Shown: positions 47,642-60,356 of the stretch, in pieces
Numbering within the stretch: the stretch's first letter is position 1
Layout: every line of letters begins with the position of its first letter
Assembly: GCA_022113835.1 (NCBI GenBank)
Contig: JAILWY010000022.1
Span: 1,488,001-1,552,000, forward strand
Length of the DNA: 64,000 nt
Direction of reading: 5' to 3'
Source: Atopsyche davidsoni
Lineage: Eukaryota; Arthropoda; Insecta; Trichoptera; Hydrobiosidae
Notes under the pieces: model-generated
The model's database searches: none
What the model was told of the DNA's origin: nothing
The model's input: the letters and a program-made list of their open reading frames with translations, nothing else
Program-made: the position numbers and the translations under genes

Positions 47642-50600
47642 CTGTTTGGAAAGTGCAAGCAACATACTAACTTAGTAACAATACAAAAATATTTACAATA
47701 AAAATTAATGCATCAGCACGTCATTAGGTGGTCAATGTTTTGACCACCAAATATTTTGCCAAAAAACATGTGTTACTAATAGCTATTTAAAATTAAAATA
47801 CTTAATTATTATTGTATTAATATTGCAGGTATTTTGTGTATTGGATTTCTAGCAATGAGTAAGACAATTTGTCATTATTTTATTATACTGAATAATATTT
47901 TTGCAATCGATTCTAACGAGCAGAAAAAACCAATACGCAAGATAATGCAAAAACCACATCATCGATTCAAACTCTGAAAGAAAAAAATTGTTTATTTACA
48001 AAAATTTCTACAAGACGTGTTAATATATATTGAAGACCAAAGAAACGCTTACCACATTTAAAATATGATATTTTATGAAAAACGTATAGTTAAACTATGT
48101 TATTGACGAGTAACATTTACACATTTTGTAACATAGATTTGATTAAAACACGTGCTGTAAAAAGTTTCATTATTTTACAATATAATCATAAATGTCATTG
48201 AGAATATCTGAAAACTATATATATTTATATATATATATCTTAAAAACTATTACAAATATATTACTTTGGTATAACACAAAATTTTGATATAACCAATTAT
48301 TGATTCGTGAAAGAGTCAAGAATTATAAAGCCTCTTTAGTGTATGAAGAAAGAACGTTTTTTTAGTCCCATCAATAAACGAAATGTATAATTTATTACTT
48401 AACCATAAAAAAAGTCTCATCACACATAAAATATGGCCTCTTCGTAAAACGATTACATATTTTTTTGCAAGCAATTATTGTGTTTTTTTCAGTACGAATC
48501 TAAGATTGAAGAAATTCACCTTTGGCATATAAATAATCAATAGTAATTTTATGTTTTAATAATGGCCATAATTCTAGTCAATATTGCTTCATATTTAAAT
48601 AACTATTTAATCACATTATATAGGGAAAAAGATAATAATTGTTATGTAACATTGCATAATCAACGTCTTACGATGATAAAAAATAAATAAAGGATGAACA
48701 TAGTTTTCATATAAAAATAAGTAATTTGAACTCATTTTTACTCATTGTCAACGGTTATTGTCTGATAGGTCAGAATTTTTCGTGAGAAAAATCTGATATT
48801 CATTTTAAATATATTATTAGTTGTATTGAATTAAATATCTATATGATTTTCTTGGCCGACTTATTATAATAACTAGAAGCATATACGAGTATAAATATTT
48901 TTTAAATTAATTAATTAAATGTAGGCCGAGTTGGGATTCCATCTGCTGGTCTCTGAGTTCACAATCGATAGTTGCAAGCACCGAGCTTACTGAACGCTAT
49001 TTCGTCGATGATTTGAGTGATTTTAATAAAGCTTTAGTGCTGTCATATTCCTGCTCATACCTGTGCACGGTGTCATTGGTCCCGTAGTACGGACTCGTTT
49101 CCCGTCTGATGTAGCTCGGGGTGTGGTGAGAGTAGTCGGGGATGATGTTTTCGTGCTCGGCGACGCACCTCCCGTTTATGCAGTACTAAAAACATACGAG
49201 CACATAGATCAAGACCTGAGTAGCCGTGGAAGTCTCCGATCAAAGTGAGGTCCGTCGTGAAGTTTTGATTAATCTTAGTGACGTGAAGTATTCGATAGAT
49301 GAATTATTAATAATTTAAAACAACGATGGTCTGAAAGCGTCTGTTCTTGTTTCCGTGCTAATAAATAAATATTTATAGCTGCTATGTCTATATAAGCTTA
49401 TAATTTTATAGAGAATTATTTAATTTAGCAGGAATCATAAAAAGACCTTTGTTTTACAGCGAACATATAATACGACATTTCCAAATGATATAACAAGTAT
49501 AAAAATACATAAAGCCTATTGATAATAATTTATGAACCATAAAAAACATGAATCCAAAAAATACGGCAATTTTATTGTATGTTTTTGCGGTTATCTTTTT
49601 GTCTTCGTTCTTCGCCTTATTTCATTAAAATCCAATCCGATACTAATTTAAATACTGTCCAAAAAAAGTTTACAATGCATTAAATGAGGTCAAAGGTGAT
49701 TTGCACGAAGAAAATATATACGTGCCGTTTTTTTAGGTAATTAGATAATGTATTTGGTTGTCGGAGAGAAAAAACAACAATACAGCCGTTGAGAATCGAA
49801 GCAAATTAATCATCGCCGTTTTTTTGCGATTGAAAAGAGATTCATTTATCATTCGATTGTGTGCCAATTTCGCATTTACGCACTCTGCGTTATTTTATAT
49901 ATCAATCGCATCCATCGGAGTATTTGTTTGACTCGGTTTTAAATCGGTTTAATCGGTGCTGGGAGGACAGAAAACTTGGGTTGGTTGCAAAATGCATTTA
50001 TAATTATGTTCATTAATAGAAAAACTGGGTTGACTACTAGCACCACAATTGGCTACAGTTGCTGGCTGCTCCCAACAACGTGGCCCTCGGGCAAGATGAG
50101 TACTAAATAGGGCTTAACTTATGATGGTGATACAATGTGCACTACTCTGACCTGGCCGTCTCCGCAAGGCGAGCCCTCGGCTGCCGGTCTGTAGGCCACG
50201 CAGTACCCGCTGCCGGCGTCGAAGCAGAACAGCTGAGCGCACACTCGCTCATCTTTGAAGCATGCACTGGAAATAAATAAAAAAATATTAGAATATAAAC
50301 TATTCCTCCGCTTATAGCACACTTAATCTTATAAAGATGAATCGGTTTATTGGGTGTTGAGGAGCTTGAAGTTTTCAGTCCCCGTGATTTCGAGATCAAA
50401 CTATCGGAGATGAAATACCCGAAGATGAACTAAAACATTGAAGGTCTGAAAATTACCTGCCGTGTGTGTGAATAATAAATAACTTTAAAAAAAGCAACCG
50501 ATTATTTATTATATTTAAATAAATCATCAAAATAATACAAGCTATCTGCGGTTTTATATAAAATAATTAATAAAACAAATATCTTAGCTTTTTTATACGA

Positions 50601-53237
50601 AATTAATTAACCGACTAATTGCATTTACGAAATCGGACAGCCCATTAAGTCGGATAATTCGTATCATGTTAAAAAAAACTATATTAATAAATTCTATTAG
50701 GTCCATTAGCGCACTCGAGCAAATAACAAAACGGACCAGAACAAGCTGTTGTATTATTTTGCGAGCCAAAATTAAATTAAAAATATTTACATACGAGCAG
50801 TTAATATGCATGTCAACATTTATGTAACCGCATATAAAGGCAGACACAAAAAAGTGTTAATTATTATTGCAGATGTAACAAAAAGAAAATGTAGCGTCTT
50901 GGAAACTACAGAATATTCAATACGCCAAACGAAACAAGAATCTATTTAAAGCTTTGACGAGGCAAAAGCAGAGTTAGACTATAACGCTGCCGTATTATTA
51001 AAGTATAACTTACAGAATAGTGTAAAATCGTTTATAAAGAATTCATTTGACGTAAAATACTACGAGACGCTTTAAATTTACCGAGTTCATTGAACACGCC
51101 AGGAAATTTGCTCAAAGGTGTTAAATTCTTTGTTTAATTAAGAAATATTAATATTTATCTAAATAAGTATAAACGATGTTGTAAGAAGTCAGTTTTCATT
51201 GGAAACTCTCATTAATATTTCTATTTTAAATAAATATTTATCAATGTTTCCACGTTTATTGATTTATTGACGCGATTAGTTTCCCCGTTGTGCTAAGTTG
51301 GCATTTTCAAGCAGAGCCAATGAAGATACCGAGTCCTCTCATTCTTTGCGAGAATATCGACAGGGGTTTGTAGGTCTCGCAATGAGACCTACAAACCGCG
51401 TGAGGTTAGGCTAGATTTTGAATTACCTGGTCCCTCTGTCCTTCCGGCACTGGGCGTCCAGCGTCAGCAGCTTGCCGGGCAGGACTCGGGGGAGGGACTC
51501 GTCCTCGTGTGGAGAGTTGTATAGGCATGTCGCCGTATCTCCACTGGAAGCAGAAGTATAAATTATTATTACATATGCACTGCTTGAGGTATTCAATTCT
51601 CCGACGTTACGTCCTCGTACTGGGACCAAGATTTTCAGGACGGTGATTCAGTAAAAAAAATGCACTAGCTATTTCATATTCTTATGTCTTAATAAATTAT
51701 TTTATTTTTAATTTTTTTTCTTTTATTTATCTTTGTATAAAGCTTCAAGTAAATATAATCAGAAGCTTAATTCTTTGCTCGGTCGGTTATTTAAACTTTT
51801 CAAATATTTAATATAGGTTATAATGATACAAGAGTATATATTTTTTTCATTGAAGTATTAACTGAAGTGATCTGAGAAACCTAGAAAATTCTAGTAAATA
51901 AAAAAAGGGTGCTAATGATCTTTACGGTAAGTAAATAAATATACATTGACTTTAAGAAGACAAAAACAAGTTACGTTTATTTAAGTCTTAAATACCTCCG
52001 AGTAAAACCACAAAGAGCCTAAAATGACTCGTCTTTGAACACATCCGTTTACAATATTTATTTAAGTAATCATGTTATGTACGTTCGTAGATTTTAGCAG
52101 CTGTTGTTACGAGTTCATTTTGATTCTTGTTTCGGTACAATAAGATGAGATTTGTTAATAAATTGTTCTAGGAGATGATCCCGGTACGGGTTAATAAGTA
52201 TATATGTGTGTGATAAAGAGCTGCGGTGATAGGTTATCACTTACTTGAGGAAGTGATGAAAGCTGAGCACGCTGCAGGGGGACCAGCGGAAGCCCTTTTC
52301 GGTGTGCCTGAGATCCGACATTATGAAGCCGTCTTCCCAGCGGCACTTCTCGGCTCCGGGTCCTCCCAGGTACGACGGAGGGGGACTGCCGTCGTGAACT
52401 GCGCCCAACCTGAATGCATACGTCGATATACAATCTCACTTATTCAAATCTGTCTATATGTATTATTTTTTACTGTGTTACTTTTTTATGTATTGATTTT
52501 GGTACCATTCTGTATAGACAGTTTTAAGCTTCACAAAATTGGGGCGCGCAGAATAACCTACCACGCATTCAGAATCAAATCATTGATTCTGTTCTGAAAT
52601 ATTTTTTTTCAGTGAGATGAAATATAATACTTAAAAATATAAGACAACTCACCCCTTTTTTCCAATCCTTTTGCTATTCTATTATGATATTAAAAAACAA
52701 TAATTAATAATATTTTTGTGCGATTGAAATTTTCTTTTATAAATAATAAAATGCATTGCGTAACGTGCAAATGTTTTAAAGTTTTATGGATAGTCACTTT
52801 TTTATTGCAAACAAATAATTTAATCAAAAAAATGCTTTAGAAAGTGATGATATTTAGAAAATAAAAACGTATTTTTAATACTCGGATTTTTATACGCTTT
52901 CAAGGGCGTCTTCGGATTCTATATAAAATAAGCACGGTGGATTTGTCACTGCCTTCGGTCTTTCCACTGCTCCATATTTCAACAAAAAGTCTAAAGCAGC
53001 CCTCGCAAGACGAGAGCGGTCACAATAACGTACAATCTCCTAAGTAAAGTAATCTCCTACCCATTTGGCTATTTGTTGAAGATTGTGTATCGATGATCTA
53101 TGATACTCACAAATGTCCGACTTCATGAGCAGCCACGATGATGCCAGAAAAGCCGCCGGTGTCCTCGATGATGGCCACGGAGTTCACCTTCTCCAGGCGT
53201 TTGTTCACGACGCACGCTCCTCCGACGTACGCGAAGC
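46765..53237 (-). CDS. ADAMTS-like zinc metalloprotease, 3' part (six exons seen)
   Basis: A partial gene for a reprolysin-type (M12B) metalloprotease. The exons join in phase. The first ends GFSGIIVAAHEVGH and the second begins LLGAVHDG, completing HEVGHLLGAVHD: the three zinc-binding His and catalytic Glu of HExxHxxGxxHD. A Met-turn (GFIMSDL) follows about 35 residues later. Exons three to five give an ADAMTS-type disintegrin-like domain (CLYNSP, LPGKLLTLDAQCRK, CAQLFCFDAGSGYC, GSPCGDGQYCINGRCV). The last exon encodes 291 residues rich in Tyr, Ser, Thr, Pro and Gln, with three NPYDF repeats preceded by Ser/Thr. No thrombospondin repeat (WxxW) is visible. The signal peptide, prodomain and first half of the catalytic domain are missing and should lie beyond 64 kb. 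Expected to be secreted and to cleave matrix or cell-surface proteins; substrate unknown. Confidence 0.88.
49061..49185 (-). CDS. Metalloprotease exon, end of disintegrin-like domain
   Basis: Acceptor TTTTTAG|TACTGC, donor GTGCACAG|GTATGA. Encodes YCINGRCVAEHENIIPDY then a linker ending YYGTNDTVH. Confidence 0.9.
50152..50266 (-). CDS. Metalloprotease exon, disintegrin-like domain, middle
   Basis: Acceptor TTTCCAG|TGCATGC, donor GGCCAG|GTCAGA, ends in phase 0. Encodes ACFKDERVCAQLFCF to EGSPCGDGQ with five Cys. Confidence 0.92.
51427..51543 (-). CDS. Metalloprotease exon, start of disintegrin-like domain
   Basis: Acceptor GCTTCCAG|TGGAGATA, donor GGGACCAG|GTAATT. Encodes GDTATCLYNSPHEDESLP to RKDRGT. 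Confidence 0.92.
52245..52409 (-). CDS. Metalloprotease exon with xxGxxHD and Met-turn
   Basis: Acceptor GCATTCAG|GTTGGGC, donor CTTCCTCAA|GTAAGT. Encodes LLGAVHDGSPPPSYL to SVLSFHHFL. Confidence 0.93.
52960..53080. repeat. AGCCAAA-type miniature element in the metalloprotease gene
   Basis: Holds GCAGCCCTCGCAAGACGAGA, AATAACGTACAATCTCCTAA and CTCCTACCCATTTGGCTAT, the inverted forms of blocks at 8152-8290. It lies in the intron directly downstream of the HExxH exon, ending only about 30 bases from the splice donor. Confidence 0.55.
53111..53237 (-). CDS. Metalloprotease exon with HExxH
   Basis: Acceptor GTGCTCAG|GCTTCGCG, donor GACATTT|GTGAGT. Encodes FAYVGGACVVNKRLEKV to AAHEVGH; the intron splits the next Leu codon. 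Confidence 0.92.
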
Positions 53238-53476
53238 CTGAGCACGGGCAATGCAACTGAGTTAGCAACGCAACGAACTTAGCAAACCATTAAACTAGCA
53301 ATCCTCGGTTGTAACCATAAACAGCACCGTAAAGCTCTTGCCAAGATTATCACAAAGACTATAGCGGTACGCATCACATTACCGTTGATATTCAATGAAT
53401 ATTATCATTAAATATTCAACGAACCTGCATTTAAGCCAGTACGGGTTTATTATGCGTACAATATGTTTTAAGGCAA

Positions 53477-53545
53477 TCAATTTGAACCGACACCGCCACG
53501 ACTCAGCTCTATTTCCAATTGAGCTACTGCGCCACTGTAGCCGAG
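53477..53545 (-). repeat. tRNA-derived SINE head
   Basis: On the minus strand: GTGGCGCAGTAGCTCAATTG (A-box TAGCTCAATTGG), then GAGCTGAGTCGTGGCGGTG and a B-box, GGTTCAAATTG. The head matches the plus-strand copy at 23058-23128, so both belong to one SINE family. The B-box lies 27 bases after the A-box. Confidence 0.65.
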
Positions 53546-54649
53546 CGAGAATTTAAACCGTTGAATGCAAGTGCATAATTGCAGTGGACTGCGGAAAAAA
53601 TATTATTAAAATATTACAAAATAAAATTTATTTAAATCTATGATGCCGTTTTTGGTTACAATAAAGATTTATTTTTATATTTAATTAATAAAAAAAATTT
53701 TTCTCAAAGTAATTCAAATAGTATATATTTCTTACAAATTTATTTAAGACTTTGGTAAAATTAAAAGTATTGTTTGCTTATTTAGTTGCATACTTCGTAA
53801 AGACAGGGTGTTTTTAAAGAAAAAGGGGAAACTGGATACCAATGACACATTAAATTATTAAAATATCAGTTTGTTCAGGAAGTGATAGAAAATTGAAAAA
53901 ATGGTATGAAAAAAATAAATGAATATTTATAGACGAGAGATAAATTAATTATTCATATCAGAAATGATTTAATATTTTTCAATGGAAAATAAAAATAATA
54001 ATTTAAGATACGTAGAAAATATCGAATGGGTAAGTAGTTATATAAAAAAATGTATTGCAATATTTTATGTATATCTTTGGGCTTTGAAATTTGTAATTAA
54101 CGATATAGGACTTTTTAAATTAAACTAAAATATAATCAATTTTTTTGTACTGCCAGTATTTTCACTTTCAGCTCATTCGCCCTACAAAGGCATTATCACA
54201 CAAAAAAGAGTTAAATCAATTAAATTTTAAAAAAGTAAAAAAAATATTATTTTATAAAATAACAGCCGCGATTGTATGCGTATTTATACATCCAAACAAA
54301 GGCATCAATCCCCAAGATCTACGCCATTTTGCAGCACAGTTTCTTATGGAAGTACCTTGCCATTTGCAAAAAAAAAAAAAAACACACACACAATTACCGC
54401 TAATTGGCAACACTTAACTCGTTATGAGATGCTAATTAGATAGCAATTTATTGGTTTTATAATTCTTCGAATATAATGAAACGAACGTTTGCCGGAATTT
54501 TTTCATGGCAATTTGCTGAAAAATAATACCAGAAGTTATTTTTGCATAAAAAAATATTACTATCTTTATATCATTCATAATTGGGTTCGACTTCCTATTA
54601 AAAATTTTAAGAATTTTTGTACAATAAAGCAATTAATAAACGAGTAGGT

Positions 54650-54763
54650 TTCGTGGGTGTTAAGTCGCACCATCTCAGTTTTTGCTTGAAAAGTATGTCC
54701 TTTTATTATTAAGACGGTTGGCGAAACAGGAAACTATTGGGACACGGCTTAATACCCACGAAA
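54650..54763. mobile_element. Short inverted-repeat element, 114 bp
   Basis: Ends are TTTCGTGGGTGTTAAGTCG and CGGCTTAATACCCACGAAA, inverted over 19 bases with two mismatches. The interior includes GACGGTTGGCGAAACAGGAA, related to the CCGGTCAC-core repeats. A fragment like its left end, GTTTCTTGGGTGTTAAGCCG, is at about 7999. Confidence 0.7.
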
Positions 54764-54885
54764 TTTACTCCCTCAACTGCTAGAATCTTCAAAGGTAAGC
54801 ATTTATATTGACTATACGCCAATTTATATTTATTTTTAACACAGCAAAGGTGTTTTTTTTTTAATATTAAAAAATATACTGAAAG

Positions 54886-54975
54886 CCAAAAAGCTAGTTA
54901 ATTACGAAAACAAATGTTTTAGTGATTGTATCGGATTCAAAAAAAATGTCGTCATCTCCTAGCTGTATGGCTATT
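54886..54975. mobile_element. Short AGCCAAA-type miniature element, 90 bp
   Basis: Begins AGCCAAAAAGCTAGTTAATT then ACG and ends CGTCATCTCCTAGCTGTATG then GCT, inverted ends of about 23 bases. Related single ends are at 6347, 23545 and 53050. Confidence 0.65.
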
Positions 54976-56661
54976 TATGTGTATTTTTAATAACAATCTC
55001 TATTGTGACTTATAAAATATACTTGGGCGAATAGTGTGATTTTTTTTATAAAAAATTATAAATCAATATAAATGCACACTTTCATATTTAAAAAAAAAAT
55101 TATATAGTAATATTTTGTATTTTTTTATGATTTTGGATTAAAATATTCGTTTTATTATATTTTTAGATACAAGCGACGTTTTCGCTGGAAGAAAATATTA
55201 AATTTTTAATCCAGTGTGGACGTTGCTCAGTTTTGTGATAATAGATGATTAGTTAATATTGTAAAAGTGTTAAACAAGACTACATTAGGGTTAACTAAAG
55301 GCGCATGCATATAATATATAAAAAAATATTTACAGAAAAATAAAATTAAACAGACCATGCAGCATGCTATGTACAGTAGAAAAAAAAATAGATAAAATAC
55401 AACTTACAGTTTTAGGTGTATTAGGAAGGAGAAGAAGCTTTCTATAAAACATAAATAGTGTAGAAATAAATGTCCCTGCAAATGTCTTAAATAATAAAAA
55501 AATTAAAATTAATAAGAAAGAAGGGAGATTTTTTTATTAAAGTTTCCGAAGACAAAATAAAACTGTCTTAAATATTAAATAAAATTTAAAAAAAACGCCA
55601 CTGAAACTTAATCAAGGAAAGAAGGAGTTATTTTCAGTATTTATTATTGACAATTAAAAATTTTCATCAACAACATAAACTATGTTGATTTCTACTTTTT
55701 TTTTTTTATTAAAATAGTATATTTGTCCTTAATTAAAATCAAGATTTCTGTCAAGTCATAAAATAAATTGGCATAGGTGGATCGATTATACATTCATGCA
55801 TGTATACGTTGAAATTCTTAGCAATGTATAGGGGCCATGGTGGGCGAAAAAATCAAACCGCGTAAAATGTAGTTAACCAACTTTTGCGATTATTTCTATT
55901 CGTAAGGGCGTTAAAAATGGATTCTGCTTGTATTGTGTGGTTTTTTTTTTGCTATCGCGACTAAAGAAGTTTCACTTCAAATCGTATATGTGAACGCTTT
56001 CTAATATTTCAGAATATTCCTGAAACCCTGAAAAATTGTTGTGTTTAAAATTAATTTATTTAAAAGATGCTGAAACTGTGAATCAATTATCTCATTGACA
56101 ATTAAAAGTTGATAAAACGTTTTTTTTATTATTATTAGAAATAAATAAAGCAATTAAAAAAAATCTTGTGCAAGTATAATTTCACATTTCGAAATTTTAG
56201 TTTTGTGATTCCAAGACACAAATTGCTTTTCATGTAATAAGAGAAGTAAAAGGAGAAGAAGAGCTCGTGTCTTTATTATTTTATTTATTGCTCGAAATCG
56301 ACATTTCGAGACGAAACTAGAAACAAGGAAACAAATAAATTCAAAAACAAATTCAAGCTTATTTATTTATGTGTATAAGGTGTTTTTAAAACACCTTTTA
56401 TATAATATTAAATTATCAGTATAATGATTTTATTTGTACCTCGTTTTATATTATAAATATATTTATATAAAATTATTAAGAATGCCGCATTGAAAAATAT
56501 TTAAATATTTTTATATACACATTATAAAAATATTTTATAAAAATAACTTATTATAATAAAAATTGCTGAAAAAATATATATAATACCAAAATGTCGTATT
56601 TGTATGAATTAATTAATAATAATATACGAAAATAGTTCAGATATACGTAAAATAAAAAGTG

Positions 56662-56873
56662 CAAGGGTGCCTAACGAGTTGATCACGAAACCAATATTTT
56701 CAATCGGAATTTTTATACTGCCTTTCTTTATTTTTATACTATTACATAAAGTGATATAAAAAATATATATTAAACACAGTGTATAGTCACGACGACAAGT
56801 CGAATTTTGTCATATTCAAAAGGTTTAAAAATAAAAAAATAGGTGGTGCGTAAAAAAAAGTTGGCCACCCCTG
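56662..56873. mobile_element. Decayed hAT-like miniature element
   Basis: The left end CAAGGGTGCCTAACGAGTTG and right end GTTGGCCACCCCTG are imperfect inverted copies of a CAGGGGTGGCCAAC-type hAT terminus. Flanking 8-mers do not match, so the target duplication is lost. Confidence 0.5.
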
Positions 56874-57118
56874 ATGTATCGAGAGTATCTCGAGTATGCG
56901 TAATACTTATTAGTACGATTGTGATTGAATGCTAAAGAAACAATGGGGCAGTAATGGAGGCTGGCATTCCCCTAACTAATGGCTCGTGGCATGGCGTCGA
57001 TGCAGTATCGCGGCCATGTTGCCCAATGCGACATTATCATTGGGCAAGCGTCGCACAGTCGCAAGACTGCCTTATTTTGCAACAAAAGCCTCCCAATCGC
57101 AGAATGAACCTTTGATAC

Positions 57119-57350
57119 CCCGTTTCAATTTTCAATACGTCATACCAAAACGCGTACAGATAATTTTCTAGTCTTTTGGGACATCGAAAGACCTAACCTA
57201 ACCTAACCTAACCCAACATAACCTAACCTAACCGTTGATTCCCCATTTCAATTTTCAATACATCATATCAAAACGCGTTTTACTTTTCAGTTAAATATTT
57301 TTTTTGCACCCGAAGAACTATTTTCCAGTCTTTTGGAACATCGAAAATAA
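57119..57350. repeat. Tandem duplication around a telomere-like block
   Basis: GTTTCAATTTTCAATACGTC, ATACCAAAACGCG and AGTCTTTTGGGACATCGAAA (57121-57190) recur as ATTTCAATTTTCAATACATC, ATATCAAAACGCG and AGTCTTTTGGAACATCGAAA (57243-57348). The CCTAA block sits between the copies. Confidence 0.85.
57192..57233. repeat. Interstitial (CCTAA)n telomere-like repeat
   Basis: About eight CCTAA/CCCAA-type units: ACCTAACCTAACCTAACCTA then ACCCAACATAACCTAACCTAACC in shorter pieces, with two variant units in the middle. TTAGG is the telomere repeat of most insects. Confidence 0.85.
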
Positions 57351-58059
57351 TTGCCAAAACAAGGCCGCCTCTACAGAAGGCCGGAGCAGTAAAATTTAAC
57401 GATCGCTTCGACCAACAGTGGAGAAAAATTTTGACTCGATGTGTTACGTGAATGCGGTCTTATCTTCTTCTTCGCGTGGCTCTCCTCGGAATAACTTGGC
57501 GACCATCTCGCTTAGCATCATATTTTATTTATATCTGAGACGATTTAACAGATTACGAGTAAACAGATATTCTTAGATTATTCAACAGAATGCCACGTCG
57601 GATCGATCGATCATGTCGTCTTACGATTTCGCAATGTCCGAAATAACGAATCCAAATCCGAGTGTTGGGCAATTTATTTATTCATGGAAATCGCCTCGCC
57701 TGTCGGACATCTGCATTTTTTTTCCTTCTCAGTGTGGACATTTGTGCTTTTGCTCAACTCAACAACGTGACGTCACCGACCACAGGCGGACTGGAAAGTG
57801 TAGAAATTAATGCAAAGGTTTGTCGAAATTGGAGCAAGACAGTTAATAATGAAAATTAACTCACGTAATAATTTATTTCTAAACGTATAACACTTAATAA
57901 CCGGATATTTTTTTTTACTTTACCTTCAACAAGTGTTTTGTATCAAACGGCGGTGTTAAATTTTAAAGAAAAATTTATATTTTTTTTGATGATTAAAACA
58001 ACTAGAAAAAGTCGCTGAATATTAAGATATATATATATTTTATAAAAAAATACTAAGGT

Positions 58060-58765
58060 TAAATAATAAGGCTTTGACTCAAAGAACACGCAGTGTAATC
58101 TTTTAATAATAAGACCGTATTAAGATTGGATTGTGTTTTGTCTTAAAGAGTACTTCAATTTGATTTAATAATATGAGCATATTAGACATAAGAAAAACGC
58201 ACTGTTTTCTACTGATAAATAGAAAATATTAGGGTTTATTTTTGTGTTTACTCAAAGAACACGCAATGAGAAAATATTAAGGCATTGAATTTTTTGATAT
58301 GACTTGAGGAACACGCAGTGTAATTAAAATTGATTTTAACGGCAAGCTGTCTATTTATTTATTATGACAAAACATTAAACTTGGGGAATAATCTGTTTAA
58401 TATATTAATAATAAGAAAATATTACACTTGACGAACACGCAATGTAATCAAAATAAATATTAGGCACTAATGAGTTGACTTAAAGAACACGGGGTGTAAT
58501 TTACTCATACAAAGAACACGCTGTCTATTTTATTTATAATGATAAAATGTTAAACATTGGGAATAAGCTGTTCAATATATTAATAATAATAAAATATTAG
58601 ACTTGACGAACACGAAATGTAATCTAAAAAAAATAAAATAAATATAAGGAACTAATGAACTTGAAGAACACGGGGTGTAATCTACTAAATAGAAATATAT
58701 TAGGGTTGTCTTATGTGTTGACTCAAAGAACACCCAGTGTAATCTACTAATAATGTAATATTAAG
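58060..58765. repeat. Tandem array with AAGAACACGCAGTGTAAT units
   Basis: About nine copies of AAGAACACGCAGTGTAAT or close variants (GACGAACACGCAATGTAAT, AAGAACACGGGGTGTAAT) spaced 50-100 bases apart, with shared text such as ATAATAAAATATTAGACTTG and TATTTATAATGATAAAATGT between them. The two longer blocks at about 58340-58480 and 58520-58680 are themselves a duplication. Confidence 0.85.
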
Positions 58766-59023
58766 GTTCTATTATTCCGAGCCTGCAATAGGACAATCGC
58801 TCCAGTGTGCACAGCAGTTGAGAAATTTTCACGCAACAAAAATTATTTAAATGTCTGGAAACCGACAGATTGCAAAATTATATTAAATCGTGATATTTTT
58901 TTTGCGCCCAGCCAGCTTCACCGCGTTGGGTAATTGTTTAATATATTTTTAATCGTTTCACCTGTGAGAATCTTTCGGATTTTATTATGTTATTGCAAAT
59001 CGTATAGCAAAAAAAAAAAAAAA

Positions 59024-59043
59024 CAACACACACACACACACAC
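59024..59043. repeat. (CA)n microsatellite
   Basis: CA run of about 20 bp after a 14-A tract. Confidence 0.85.
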
Positions 59044-59404
59044 GTTCCTATTATTACTAATCTCCATAAATAAATTCACAAAGGCTCCATAAAACACTAA
59101 ATAAAATATCCTTATACGAAGAAGAGATATTCTCAGTTTGCTTCTTTCATTTTATTGCGTTAATCATGTGGAAAGATCTGGGTAAATACAAAGAAAAAGA
59201 GGCATCGGAAGGAGGAAGCTAACGTGGATGCGAAATTTATCCGAAATTCAATTTTAAATGAGATGGTCAACAATCTCATCTGAGAAGTGGCACGTGGAGA
59301 AAAGGTTAAATTAATTCGATTGATACAAAAAAATGCTAAAAAATAAATTATTGTATGGATTAAAATACGGTGACCATGATTTTTTTTAAATTATTAAAAT
59401 ACAC

Positions 59405-59835
59405 TTTGTCAATTTTCAATTAGTATAATTTTAAGGCTTTTAATGTATATTTAAATAGACTCTGTCTTATAAGTGAGATTCAAAGGGAATGGTTATATTT
59501 AAGGCATTCAAGAGTTGTCCCGTATTTTTTTTAAATAAACTGTGGTCGCATGTCTATATAATTTTTTTTTTTTGTCAATTTTCAATTAGTTTAATTTTAA
59601 GGCACTTAGTGTATATATAAATAGTATTATAGGTGAGATTCAAAGGGAGTGGTTAGATTTAAGGCATTCAAGAGTTGTCCCGTATTTTTGAAAATAAACT
59701 GTGGTCACATGTCTAAATAAAAAAATATTTTTTATCAATTTTCAATTAGGTTATTTTTAAAGGTCTATGTGTATATGTGGTAAGATTTAAGGCATTCACG
59801 GGTTGTCCCGTATTTTTGAAAATAAACTGCGGTCA
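59405..59835. repeat. Tandem array, three units of about 165 bp
   Basis: Units start GTCAATTTTCAATTAGTATA (about 59408, 59574) and ATCAATTTTCAATTAGGTTA (about 59737). Each contains AAGGCATTCAAGAGTTGTCC, CGTATTTTT and AATAAACTGTGGTCRC. The last unit is truncated by about 80 bases. Confidence 0.9.
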
Positions 59836-60356
59836 CCGCGGGGATTTATTCGCGCGTAAAAGCAGACCTACGTGCAATAAATCCAATTTGAAGTGTGACC
59901 CAAAACCGAGATTGCCAAAATGCTTAGCGGTGTGGCAACTCTTGGGGAAGAGCCCGGCGTGAATAATGCGCCGCGTCTATGTCGACTGTATGATCTGTCA
60001 TTTGAATTGCGATAAAATGTCATTGGCGTGTCGCAAGTCCGCGGCCGAAATCGAGGACGGTCATCAGAGAAACGTCGATTCGTACATTAAGATGGAGATC
60101 TGGCAGCCAATGGATGACTGCATGGCTTGCTTTGTGAAGGTTTCATTTGCGTGTCAGCCAGCTTGAAGGCTTCGACGGACATCCCGAGATGCATCTCCTC
60201 AGAACATCTCACTGTGCATACATTTACGCTGAGTGGTTTCGTATGGGAAAATTGTACAGTAGGTCCTCTGATCTTTCTACATATTATATATTTTATATAT
60301 TACTAATATGATACGGCACATTGGTTCACACATAGAAAATGATTGAAGTGAATTGT

